DNA from: JALZCH01 sp036387315
Lineage (GTDB): Bacteria; Acidobacteriota; Blastocatellia; Pyrinomonadales; Pyrinomonadaceae
Direction of reading: 5' to 3'
Length of the DNA stretch: 64,000 bases
Assembly: GCA_036387315.1 (NCBI GenBank)
Contig: DASVTY010000099.1
Span: forward strand, 1-64,000
Shown here in pieces: positions 52,931 to 61,204 of the stretch (the first letter of the stretch is position 1; each line of letters begins with the position of its first letter). The notes below the pieces were generated by a model, which saw only the letters and a program-made list of their open reading frames with translations, made no database searches and was not told the DNA's origin. The position numbers and the translations under genes were made by a program.

Positions 52931-53497
52931 TTATTGCGGCATCAGAATCGTATCAACAACGTGAATCACGCCGTTTGACTGCATTACGTCGGCAATCGTC
53001 ACTCTCGACGTTCCGCCTTTGGCATCGGTTAAAACCAGCGCGTTGCCGTCCATCGAAGCGGTCAGAGTACCGCCCGCAACTGTGTTAAAAGTAGCTCTGC
53101 CGTTGCCTTTTTTGATTGCTTTGGCGATGGCTTTCGAGTCCATTTTGCCTGCGACAACGTGATATTTCAAAATGGTTTGCAGCGTCGTTTTGTTTTCGGG
53201 TCTCAACAGCGTCTCGACCGTTCCTGCCGGAAGAGCTTCAAATGCAGAGTTGACGGGCGCGAAAACCGTGAACGGTCCTTTGCTTTTGAGCGTATCAACC
53301 AAACCGGCGGCTTTAACCGCAGCGACGAGCGTCGTGTGGTCTTTCGAGTTGACTGCGTTGTCAACGATATCTCTGGCTTTGTACATCGCCGCGCCGCCAA
53401 CCATCGGATTACCATCCGATTTCATCTGCATCTGTGCCGATGCCGAAAACGCGAAAGCCGTGAATACAAATAACATTCCAACAAATATTTTTTTCAT
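52931..53497 (-). CDS. Exported fasciclin (FAS1) domain protein
   Basis: 188 residues with a signal peptide (about 1-21, ASA-QMQ). A single FAS1 domain fills about 45-188: DIVDNAVNSKDHTTLVAAV, then GPFTVFAPVNSAFEALP, LKYHVVAGKMDS and NGVIHVVDTILMP, the H-boxes of the family. FAS1 proteins mediate adhesion at the cell surface. In mycobacteria the fasciclin proteins MPT70/MPT83 are controlled by the SigK/RskA pair (family knowledge); here RskA-type and ECF sigma genes lie immediately upstream on the same strand, so the same logic is probable. Confidence 0.93.
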   Translation of the reverse strand: MKKIFVGMLFVFTAFAFSASAQMQMKSDGNPMVGGAAMYKARDIVDNAVNSKDHTTLVAAVKAAGLVDTLKSKGPFTVFAPVNSAFEALPAGTVETLLRPENKTTLQTILKYHVVAGKMDSKAIAKAIKKGNGRATFNTVAGGTLTASMDGNALVLTDAKGGTSRVTIADVMQSNGVIHVVDTILMPQ

Positions 53498-53611
53498 TTT
53501 TTACCCCTTGTTACCCTCTTGATATTTTTAGTTTTTGAAGTTTTTCCAAACTTCACGGAATATACGCCGCCGTTTGGCAAAGCGGATTTAGTTGTTAAGA
53601 TTTTTTTCAAC

Positions 53612-53645
53612 AAAAAAGCGACCGTTTTCGAGCGGTCGCTTTTTT
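53612..53645. terminator. Terminator downstream of the anti-sigma gene
   Basis: AAAAAAGCGACCG and its complement around an eight-base loop. It separates the sigma/anti-sigma unit from the fasciclin gene, so the latter needs its own promoter. The remaining 53498-53789 gap shows nothing else. Confidence 0.88.
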
Positions 53646-53789
53646 GCGAGAAAAGAAAGAAATTAACCGGTTCAACCAAGCGACAAGGTTTAAACTGCCC
53701 CTTGTTCGTTCTGAACACTCAGGTTTTATCCGTCGTGTTCGATAAAATTACGAGACCAAATCGAAATTGGATTGCTTGCGAGAAAAATT

Positions 53790-54674
53790 TTACAGTTTTG
53801 AAATCAAATAAGGCTTGCTGGTCGGAGCATCCGAGCCGCCTTCGGGTTCGAGCGTGACGGCGAAAACTCCGGCGTTTAAATCTTTTGACGGAATCTGATC
53901 GCGCAATTCGCCTTTACCGTTGTCGTGTGTTTTAAATGTGCCGCCGGGCGCGGGTTTCGTCGGATCGGAAATCCACCAGATTTGATAGGCTTTGCCGTCG
54001 GGCGCGTCGGGCAAGCCTTCGACGTACAAAAACGCTTTGCCGGTTTGTTTGTCGAAAACCAAACGCGCGCGCGCCTGCGGCGAGTTTTCCGTTCCGCCGA
54101 GCGCTGCGACAATTGTTTGCGGTGAAGCCAACAGCTCGCGCTCGGCGCGAATCTGCGCCAGCTCGCCCGACGTTTTATTCAAATTTTGTTCGGCTTCGAC
54201 GAGTTTTTGATTCAGCCCGGCAATTTCAGCCTGCGCTCTGGCGTTTTGCCTGGTTGCGTTGATGAGCGAATAAGCCAAAACCAAAACCGCAATCGAAGCG
54301 GCAACCGCGATAATTTTCGGCAACACATTCCAAAAACCGGAGCGTCGCGGAGCTTGAGCGGTAAATTCATTTTCCGGCGTCGGAACGGCTTTTACCGAAG
54401 ATTTATTCTTTCCGCCCTCTATAACCGTAAATTTCGGTTTTTCGGTTTGCGGCGTTTGTTTGATTTTCTCCAAAATCCGCGAACGAACTTCTGCCGGCGG
54501 TTCGAGCAGTTCGGCGGCGAAAGACAAAGCCGCCGCCGTTTCGCGCATCCCGTCAAATTCGGCGCGAAACTGTGCGTCTCCGGCAAGCAGCGCATCAAGC
54601 TCGCGCCGCTCGTTTTCATCGAGCGCGTCAAGCGCGTGTGCCGCTAAATTCTCTTTGTAATCTTTTTCAGTCAC
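53790..54674 (-). CDS. RskA-type anti-sigma factor
   Basis: 294 residues. The cytosolic anti-sigma domain (about 1-75: AAHALDALDENERRELDALLA, then FDGMRETAAALSFAAEL) lacks the His/Cys zinc ligands, as in RskA. One transmembrane helix (about 118-138, IIAVAASIAVLVLAYSLI), a coiled-coil (LNQKLVEAEQNLNKTSGELAQ) and the periplasmic RskA domain (GKAFLYVEGLPDAPDGKAYQIWW, ending VFAVTLEPEGGSDAPTSKPYL) follow. It holds the ECF sigma factor at the membrane until proteolysis releases it. It starts 51 bases after the sigma stop. Family call firm. Confidence 0.9.
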   Translation of the reverse strand: MTEKDYKENLAAHALDALDENERRELDALLAGDAQFRAEFDGMRETAAALSFAAELLEPPAEVRSRILEKIKQTPQTEKPKFTVIEGGKNKSSVKAVPTPENEFTAQAPRRSGFWNVLPKIIAVAASIAVLVLAYSLINATRQNARAQAEIAGLNQKLVEAEQNLNKTSGELAQIRAERELLASPQTIVAALGGTENSPQARARLVFDKQTGKAFLYVEGLPDAPDGKAYQIWWISDPTKPAPGGTFKTHDNGKGELRDQIPSKDLNAGVFAVTLEPEGGSDAPTSKPYLISKL

Positions 54675-54725
54675 CTTTAAAACTAATCAAATTAGATGCC
54701 GTTTGCGCATCAATGTTCGCCCGTT

Positions 54726-55343
54726 TTACAACCAATCCCCGACGCGCGGAGCCAGGACTTCGCGCAATTTTGTCATGCCGGTTCGCATTCGAGTTTTGAC
54801 CGTACCAAGCGGAGTATTGGTGCGTTCGGCAATTTCCGACTGCGAAAAACCGTCGAAATAAGCCATCAAAAGCGCGGCGCGCTGTTCTTCCGGCAATTCT
54901 TTTAACGCCTCTCGAACGACTTCGCCGCGTTCGTTATTTATTGCATCTTCAACCGCATCGGCAACGGCGTCAGCCGATTCTTTGGTCGCTGCCTCAATCG
55001 TTCGACTGCGCGAACCGAGAGAACGAAGGCGATCAATCGCCCGACTTCGCGCCAGCGTGACGAGCCACGTAAAAGCCTTTCCGCGGTTTTCGTCAAAATC
55101 CCGCGCCCGCTGCCAAACCTGCACGAAGACTTCCTGCAAAATGTCTTCCGCTTCGGCGCGGTTACCTAATATACGAAAGAGAAGTCCGAACAGGATTGTC
55201 CGGTAGCGGTCATAAATCGCAGCCAGAGATTCTTCGTCGCCCTGCGCTACGGCTCGGAGAAGGTCGGCATCGGGGATTTGAACGGTTTCTGGCTGCAAAA
55301 TTAATGTTTTATAATCCGAGACAATATCGCACGGCGTTCTCAA
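54726..55343 (-). CDS. ECF sigma factor, SigK-like
   Basis: 205 residues with TTG at 55343 as the likely start; no ATG occurs before the conserved core, and another TTG at 55295 is possible. Sigma region 2: LYKRY-like YDRYRTILFGLLFRILGN, then AEDILQEVFVQVWQ and FTWLVTLARSRAIDRLR. Region 4: LKELPEEQRAALLMAYFDGFSQSEIAERTNTPLGTVKTRMRTG-type helix-turn-helix, interrupted here for brevity. It directs RNA polymerase to a small stress or surface regulon and is inhibited by the RskA-type protein downstream. Likely targets include the adjacent fasciclin gene (inference). Confidence 0.92.
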   Translation of the reverse strand: MRTPCDIVSDYKTLILQPETVQIPDADLLRAVAQGDEESLAAIYDRYRTILFGLLFRILGNRAEAEDILQEVFVQVWQRARDFDENRGKAFTWLVTLARSRAIDRLRSLGSRSRTIEAATKESADAVADAVEDAINNERGEVVREALKELPEEQRAALLMAYFDGFSQSEIAERTNTPLGTVKTRMRTGMTKLREVLAPRVGDWL

Positions 55344-55388
55344 TTTTTACAAGCGCGCCTCTAATTAATTTAAGCCTATTCATAAATC

Positions 55389-55583
55389 ATCGCGGAGCGA
55401 TGTCGTGAATTTAGCCGTGTCTTTTAAGGCACGGTTTGAATGGCGAAAAATACCGGCGTCGCGTCAGTGACGATTGATTTATAATCCAACGCGGCTCAAT
55501 TGTCGCTAACGCGACAGGCTTTTTTACCTGTTTTGTCCGTGCCTTAAAAGACACGGCTAAATTCAGATTGCCGCTTACGCGGC
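55389..55583. mobile_element. 195 bp multi-hairpin element (element B)
   Basis: Bounded by hairpins ATCGC-GGA-GCGAT (55389-55401) and GCCGC-TTAC-GCGGC (55570-55583). Perfect 28-base inverted arms (55407-55434, 55537-55564; TTTAGCCGTGTC near the start) enclose further hairpins including GTCGC-TAAC-GCGAC (55502-55515). Same plan as element A at 47318-47528 with unrelated sequence and no transposase of its own, so probably mobilised in trans. It lies beside a truncated mazF. Confidence 0.65.
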
Positions 55584-55613
55584 GGAAAAATGACTTTTTG
55601 AGTAGCCGCCAAT

Positions 55614-55706
55614 TTAAAGGACGAGAACCGGGCGTTTGCCGGATTGTTCTCGTCCTTTAACCGGATTTAAATCAACAAAGTAAATTTCGCCGCGTTCGAT
55701 GCTCAT
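55614..55706 (-). pseudogene. mazF: mazF/pemK toxin truncated after about 30 codons
   Basis: ATG at 55706 overlaps the antitoxin stop by four bases (ATGA). The frame starts MSIERGEIYFVDLNP and continues GKRPVLVL before TAA at 55614-55616, exactly the first third of a MazF/PemK ribonuclease (normally about 110 residues). Continuation cannot be found in any frame nearby; element B begins about 30 bases beyond. The toxin is therefore inactive. GTTCTCGTCCTTTAA at the truncation is the perfect complement of a 15-base stretch upstream in the same frame. Confidence 0.85.
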
Positions 55707-55942
55707 TTTTCGTCCGGCAAGCCATCGAGTAGCGTTCCGGCAAATTCATTTTCGATTTCGCGCAGCTCGCGCTGAATTTCCGGGTCGTTTGCCATTTCCG
55801 AAAGCTCATTTTCCAGATTGTCGGACGTTTTTTGAGCATTTTCTCGAACTTGCCGAGCGAGAAATTCTATCAATTCGAGCTGCTCGTTTAAACCAAGCTG
55901 CAAAATCTGGGCTTCGATTTTTTCAAGCGCGGCTGTATTCAT
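55703..55942 (-). CDS. MazE-like antitoxin of a broken TA pair
   Basis: 79 residues. Helical N-terminus (LEKIEAQILQLGLNEQLELIEFLARQV) and a C-terminal MazF-binding-type tail (MANDPEIQRELREIENEFAGTLLDGL). This pattern is typical of antitoxins paired with MazF in cyanobacteria and acidobacteria (family knowledge, from memory). It overlaps the truncated toxin by four bases. With no active toxin it is either a relic or protects against related toxins elsewhere. It follows the aldolase gene by six bases on the same strand. Confidence 0.72.
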   Translation of the reverse strand: MNTAALEKIEAQILQLGLNEQLELIEFLARQVRENAQKTSDNLENELSEMANDPEIQRELREIENEFAGTLLDGLPDEK

Positions 55943-55948
55943 CTTTTT

Positions 55949-57046
55949 TTAAGCAACCGTAATTTCCTGATTGAGATAAACGTCCTGAATAGCATTGAGC
56001 AATTGGACGCCTTCGTTCATCGGGCGTTGAAAGGCTTTTCTGCCGGAAATCAAGCCCATTCCGCCGCCGCGTTTGTTGATAACCGCCGTGCGAACCGCAT
56101 CTGCCATATCGCTCGCGCCTTTCGATTCGCCGCCGGAATTGATCAAACCGCAGCGTCCCATATAACAGTTCGCCACTTGATAGCGCACGAGGTCAATCGG
56201 ATTGTCGCTCGTCAAATCTGTGTAAATTTTCGGATTCGTTTTGCCGTAACTGCTTTCCAAACCTAAAACGTTGTAGCCGCCGTTTCGTTCGGGGAGTTTT
56301 TGTTTGATGATGTCGGCTTGGATTGTCACGCCCAAATGATTCGCCTGTCCGGTCAAATCGGCGGCTGTATGCAAATCGCCTTCTTTGGTTTTGAATTTGT
56401 TATTGCGCAGATAGCACCACAAAATCGTCGCCATTCCAAGCTCGTGCGCGTAAGCGAATGCTTCGGCGACTTCGCCGAGTTGACGGGTTGATTCATCAGA
56501 ACCGAAATAAATCGTCGCGCCGACGGCGACCGCGCCCATATCGCGGCATTGGTCAATTCCGCCAAACATTACCTGATCGAATTTGTTCGGATAAGTTAAC
56601 AACTCGTTGTGATTGATTTTGACGATAAACGGGATTTTATGAGCGTATTTGCGGGCGACTATTCCAAGCACGCCAAAGGTCGAAGCGACGGCGTTGCAGC
56701 CGCCTTCGATGGCGAGCTTGACGATGTTTTCCGGGTCGAAATACTGCGGATTCGGCGCGAAAGAAGCGCCTGCCGCGTGTTCGATTCCCTGATCAACCGG
56801 CAAAATCGAGAGATAGCCGGTTCCCGCCAGCCGCCCGTTTCCGAAAAGCGTTTGTAATGAGCGAAGAGTCGCGGGCGTTCTGTCCGACAAAGCCCAGACG
56901 CGATCAACGAAATCGCCGCCAGGAATTTGCAGTTGGTCTTTGGAAATTTTCGGTGTTGAATAATTAAGTAATACGTCGGCGTCGGCACCGAGCAGCTCTT
57001 GAATTTTCGATGAATTTATATTGGAAACTCGCGGTTCTGCCATCAT
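55949..57046 (-). CDS. fbaB: Class I fructose-bisphosphate aldolase, DhnA type
   Basis: 365 residues. A TIM barrel with LSILPVDQGIEHAAG, AIEGGCNAVASTFG, KINHNELLTYPN and the Schiff-base segment GLISGRKAFQRP near the C-terminus, as in FbaB/DhnA aldolases. It cleaves or forms fructose-1,6-bisphosphate in glycolysis and gluconeogenesis. Length is close to that of E. coli FbaB (350). AGGAG precedes the ATG. The antitoxin gene starts six bases after its stop, probably by read-through transcription. Confidence 0.95.
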   Translation of the reverse strand: MMAEPRVSNINSSKIQELLGADADVLLNYSTPKISKDQLQIPGGDFVDRVWALSDRTPATLRSLQTLFGNGRLAGTGYLSILPVDQGIEHAAGASFAPNPQYFDPENIVKLAIEGGCNAVASTFGVLGIVARKYAHKIPFIVKINHNELLTYPNKFDQVMFGGIDQCRDMGAVAVGATIYFGSDESTRQLGEVAEAFAYAHELGMATILWCYLRNNKFKTKEGDLHTAADLTGQANHLGVTIQADIIKQKLPERNGGYNVLGLESSYGKTNPKIYTDLTSDNPIDLVRYQVANCYMGRCGLINSGGESKGASDMADAVRTAVINKRGGGMGLISGRKAFQRPMNEGVQLLNAIQDVYLNQEITVA

Positions 57047-57298
57047 AATTTTAATTCTCCTGTTAATTTAAAAACTGTAATCCAAATTTTGCGAAAGAAA
57101 GACAAATTATAACACAAAAAAAATGCCCGCAAGACAGCATAAGCTATTGCTAAATGTCGCTTTTGGAGTTATTATTCCGGTTGGAGTTTAAAAATCTTTG
57201 GGGTCGCCCCTAACCCGAACTTAAACCTTCTGAAAAGATTTTCACCCCAAAAAAACAAAAAATTTAAGTTTCTGATTTCAAAAGTGAAAGGATTTAGT

Positions 57299-59275
57299 AT
57301 GTTTTTCCTCCGCAAAAGTGTATTCACTTTGTTTATTTTCTCGCTGCTCGCCACGATTGTTTTAGCCGGAGACGAGCAATGGAAACCGGTTTCGCCAGCC
57401 GAGTTGTCATTAAAAGAATCGGCAATCGAAAAGGACGCAGACGCCGAAGCCATTTTTTGGGAAGTTCGCGTTGACGACGGGGCGCTCGAAGAGCTTTCTC
57501 TCAAACATTACGTTCGCGTTAAGATTTTCACCGAACGCGGGCGCGAAAAATACAGCAAAGTTGATATTCCGTTCCTCAAAGGCAAAAAAATCAAAGACAT
57601 TTTCGCCCGCGTCATCAAAGCGGACGGTTCGATTATCGAGCTGAAAAAAGAAGACGTTTTTGACCGCGACATCGTTAAAGCCGACGGCGTTAAAATCAAA
57701 GCCAAATCATTTGCCGTGCCGGGAATCGAGCCGGGCGCGATTGTCGAATATCGCTATCGCGAAGTTATTCGTTACGGCATCGCTCATAATATGCCGATGA
57801 TTTTTCAGCGCGACATTCCAATTCAGGAAATGACTTATTATTTTCGCCCGGCGAATAATGCCCGGACTTTGAGTTTCAATATGAACGAAACCAAGTTTGA
57901 AAAAGAAAAAAACGGCTTTTATCGGGCGCAAATGAAAAATATTCCGTCCTTGCGCGAAGAGCCGCAAATGCCGCCGGAAGATGAAGTTCGCGCGTGGATG
58001 CTGGTTTATTACGTCAACGATTTGAAAATGGATACCGATAAATATTGGTCAAATGCCGGTTACTGGCTCGTGCAGGGTTTCGACATTAAAGATACTTTAA
58101 AACCGGGCGGAGATTTGAAAAAAGCGGCGGCTGAAATTATCGGCGGAGCCGCGACGCCCGAAGAAAAATTGACCAAGCTCTATGATTTCTGCAAAACGCA
58201 GATCAAAAATTTAAATTACGATTCGAGCGTTACCGAAGAAGAGCGCGATAAGATAAAACCGAACGATTCGACCGGGCAAACCTATAAAAAACGACAAGGT
58301 TTTGCCGTCGAAGTCAATCAACTGTTCGCCGCTTTAGCCGATGCCGCAGGTTTTGACACGCGCATCGCGTTTAGCGGCGACCGCCGCAAGATTTTCTTTT
58401 CGCCGAGATACGCTCACTCATCTTTTGTTCATTTGGCGGGCGTTGCCGTTAACGTCGGCGGCGAATGGAGATATTTCGACCCCGGCACGCCTTACACGCC
58501 GGTCGGAATGCTCGGTTGGTTTGAAGAAGGCGAGAGCGTTTTTCTGCTCAGCTCAAAAGATTACATCACCACGAAAACGCCGCTCGCGGAACCGGAAAAA
58601 TCGGTTGCCAAACGAACCGGCAAATTCAAGCTGCTCGAAGACGGCACGCTCGAAGGCGACGTTCGCATCGAATACACGGGACATCTTGGAAGCCAGTATA
58701 AATCGAATAACTACGAAGATTCACCGAACAAGCGCGAAGAAGCTCTGAAAGAAGAATTAAAACGGCGCATCAACGCCGCTGAGGCTTCGAGCATTCAAAT
58801 CGAAAACGTGACCGATCACGTCAAACCGTTTGTTTATGCTTACAAAGTCAGAGTTCCCGGTTACGCGCAAAAAACCGGCAAACGTCTGTTTTTGCAGCCG
58901 AACTTTTTTGAATACGGAACCAACCCGTTGTTTACGGCTTCGACGCGCAAATATCCGATTGTGTTCAATTTCCCATGGTCTGAAAACGATCAAATCGAAA
59001 TCGAAATGCCCGCCGGTTATACGCTCGAAAACGCCGAATCTCCGGCGCCGCTGTCCGACGCGCAGGGCATAGGTTTGAACGATGTCAAAATGAGAATCAG
59101 CAATGACGGGCGGATTTTGACTTATCAGCGCAAATTCCATTTCGGAAAAGGCGGGAATATTCTGTTCCCGGTCGGTGCGTATCCGGCTTTGAAAAATATG
59201 TTTGAGTTTTTTCACAAGAACGACACGCACTCGATGGTTTTAAGACAGGGCGGAACAACCGCAGCAAACAAATAA
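57299..59275 (+). CDS. Exported DUF3857/transglutaminase-like protein without the catalytic Cys
   Basis: 658 residues from ATG at 57299, preceded by AAAGGA; a GTG at 57284 is less likely. Signal peptide about 1-23 (IVLAG-DEQ). DUF3857 domain (about 25-240: EELSLKHYVRVKIFTERGREKY, SFAVPGIEPGAIVEYRY), then a transglutaminase fold (about 250-420), then a beta-rich C-domain. Where the paralogue at 61205 has GYGDCKDKA, this has GFAVEVNQL (about 332-340), so the nucleophile is missing, although His and Asp positions (SSFVHLAGVAV, YFDPGTP) remain. Likely a periplasmic structural or binding protein (inference). Confidence 0.85.
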   Translation: MFFLRKSVFTLFIFSLLATIVLAGDEQWKPVSPAELSLKESAIEKDADAEAIFWEVRVDDGALEELSLKHYVRVKIFTERGREKYSKVDIPFLKGKKIKDIFARVIKADGSIIELKKEDVFDRDIVKADGVKIKAKSFAVPGIEPGAIVEYRYREVIRYGIAHNMPMIFQRDIPIQEMTYYFRPANNARTLSFNMNETKFEKEKNGFYRAQMKNIPSLREEPQMPPEDEVRAWMLVYYVNDLKMDTDKYWSNAGYWLVQGFDIKDTLKPGGDLKKAAAEIIGGAATPEEKLTKLYDFCKTQIKNLNYDSSVTEEERDKIKPNDSTGQTYKKRQGFAVEVNQLFAALADAAGFDTRIAFSGDRRKIFFSPRYAHSSFVHLAGVAVNVGGEWRYFDPGTPYTPVGMLGWFEEGESVFLLSSKDYITTKTPLAEPEKSVAKRTGKFKLLEDGTLEGDVRIEYTGHLGSQYKSNNYEDSPNKREEALKEELKRRINAAEASSIQIENVTDHVKPFVYAYKVRVPGYAQKTGKRLFLQPNFFEYGTNPLFTASTRKYPIVFNFPWSENDQIEIEMPAGYTLENAESPAPLSDAQGIGLNDVKMRISNDGRILTYQRKFHFGKGGNILFPVGAYPALKNMFEFFHKNDTHSMVLRQGGTTAANK

Positions 59276-59310
59276 GATATTTCTTTTGATAGAAATATCT
59301 CGAAAATGAA

Positions 59311-59401
59311 AACTCTAAACTGTAAATTATACTGATTCGCCCAAAAACTGCGGTTTTTGCAGGATAGTTAATAGTTTACAGTTTAGAGTTTAGAGTTTCG
59401 G
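59311..59401. repeat. Word-repeat hairpin (AACTCTAAACTGTAAA)
   Basis: Left arm 59311-59326 and right arm TTTACAGTTTAGAGTT at 59375-59390, with a further TTAGAGTT copy. It fills most of the gap between the DUF3857 and TPR genes. Confidence 0.82.
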
Positions 59402-59442
59402 CTGATTCCCATCGGCTTACGAATCCGGTGTTCAAAATCAAT

Positions 59443-61188
59443 ATGCTCAAATCGCTAAAATCATTACTCACCGCTTTGCTGCTTTTCGGATTTATTGCGG
59501 AAGCTGCCGCTCAAACACCGACCGCGAAAGATTATTTCGATCAAGGCTTGCGGTTAATCAAAGAGCAAAAGCTCGCCGAAGCTCTCGCCGCATTTCAAAA
59601 AAGCGCGCAGCTCGACCCAAAACAACCGGCAGCACAAGCCGCCGTCGGTTCGACTCTGCTCGAAATGAAGCGCGAGTCCGAAGCTGTGGCGGCGTTCCGC
59701 GAAGCTGTTCGGCTCGCTCCCTCACAAAGCGCTTATCGCGTCGGTTTTTGCCAATCATTAAGTTTGACCAAAAACCACCCTGAAGCAATCACGCAATGCG
59801 AAGAAGCCGTTCGACTCGACGGCAACTCGCTCGAACCGCAAGCCGCGCTAGCTTCAGCTTTTCGTGCGGCTGGACATAGCAACAGCGCTTTGACCGTGAC
59901 TAACAAAGCTTTGGAGCAGTTTCCCGAAAATGAAATGCTGCTCAATCTGGCTGCCGAGATTAATTCGGAATCGAAAAACATTGCCCGCGCAACCGAGATT
60001 TATGAAAAGCTGGCGCGCCTTCGACCAAACTCGGCTCTTTATCAAATAAAGCTCGCCGCGCATTACCCGCATCTTCTACGCGATGCCGATGCCGTTGCCG
60101 CCGCCAGGCGAGCCATCGAACTCGAAAAGCATCCGCTCGCTTATTATTTCCTCGGCGTTCTTTATTCTGATTTGGGACAATCGGAAGAAGCCGCCGAAGC
60201 TTTACGGCAGGCGGTCGCGCTCGACGACAAATTTGCCGAGGCTTTTTATTACCTCGGTATCAGCGAGCGGCGGCGCGGCAAAACGGAAAACGCCATTGCC
60301 GCTTTAAGACAAGCCGTGCGGCTGGCGCCTGATAATTTCGACTTCAACAAAGAATTGGGTTCGACTTTGATTGATAATGCGCAATACGATGAAGCCGCCG
60401 CGCCGTTAAAAAAAGCCTCGTCGCTCAGACCGAAAGATTTAGAGGCAAAAGCCGGACTCGGTTTGGCGCTTTTTGAATCAGGAAAATACGAGGAAGGAAT
60501 TTCAGTGTTAATGGACGCCGACCGTTTGCAGCCGGGAAATCCGGTGGTCAATATGTTTCTGAACGTCTCGCGCGCCAGACAGCAAGGTTTCGCCCAAATC
60601 GAAGAAATGAAACGTTACGCGAAAGAAAATCCGCAGGACGTTAAGGTGCGCGTTCAGTTGCTGCAAATTCTCGGCTATGCTAAACGTTTGCCGGAAGCCG
60701 AACAGTATATCGCCGAAGCTTTGCAAATGAAACCGAAAGATGTTGATCTTTACGGGCATATCGGAGTCGTTTATATGAGCGCGGGCAAGCTGGATAAAGC
60801 TTTTGAAATCTTTCAAAAATCGCTTGCCGTTCAGCCGAATCCGACCGCTTATTTAAATCTCGCCGGTTATTATGCAAAGCGAGGGCAAATCGAAGAAGCC
60901 GTTAAGGCTTACGATAAAGTTCTGGAACTGAAACCGGATTCGCCGAACGTGATGAAACTTTACGCCGATCTGCTTCGCGACAGCGGTAAGCAGCGCGCGG
61001 CTCTGGACATGTACAAACGCTCGCTGGCAATGCTGCCGACAAACGCCCCCGCGCTTTTTAGCGCCGGAGTTTTATCGGCAAAGCTCGGCGATTTTGAGGC
61101 GGCGCGACAATATCTGGAAACGCTCAAATCAATTGATCCGCAATTGACGAAAACGCTTTCGCGGTTTTTAAAATTGCTGCAAAATTAA
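59443..61188 (+). CDS. Exported TPR protein
   Basis: 581 residues from ATG at 59443 (a GTG at 59428 is less likely). Signal peptide about 1-24 (EAAAQ-TPT). The rest is about 14-15 tetratricopeptide repeats (AKDYFDQGLRLIKEQKLAEA, then ALAAFQKSAQLDPKQPAAQA, continuing to the end), with no enzymatic domain. TPR stacks assemble protein complexes. It lies between two DUF3857-transglutaminase proteins on the same strand, 16 bases before the second, so it probably works with them in the periplasm (inference). Confidence 0.9.
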   Translation: MLKSLKSLLTALLLFGFIAEAAAQTPTAKDYFDQGLRLIKEQKLAEALAAFQKSAQLDPKQPAAQAAVGSTLLEMKRESEAVAAFREAVRLAPSQSAYRVGFCQSLSLTKNHPEAITQCEEAVRLDGNSLEPQAALASAFRAAGHSNSALTVTNKALEQFPENEMLLNLAAEINSESKNIARATEIYEKLARLRPNSALYQIKLAAHYPHLLRDADAVAAARRAIELEKHPLAYYFLGVLYSDLGQSEEAAEALRQAVALDDKFAEAFYYLGISERRRGKTENAIAALRQAVRLAPDNFDFNKELGSTLIDNAQYDEAAAPLKKASSLRPKDLEAKAGLGLALFESGKYEEGISVLMDADRLQPGNPVVNMFLNVSRARQQGFAQIEEMKRYAKENPQDVKVRVQLLQILGYAKRLPEAEQYIAEALQMKPKDVDLYGHIGVVYMSAGKLDKAFEIFQKSLAVQPNPTAYLNLAGYYAKRGQIEEAVKAYDKVLELKPDSPNVMKLYADLLRDSGKQRAALDMYKRSLAMLPTNAPALFSAGVLSAKLGDFEAARQYLETLKSIDPQLTKTLSRFLKLLQN

Positions 61189-61204
61189 TCTGTTTTACAA
61201 ATTT

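Noticed and set aside
55344..55388. C-terminal remainder of mazF on the far side of element B
   Set aside because: The minus-strand frames there read only short unrelated peptides before the sigma gene's upstream region, without MazF-like residues.
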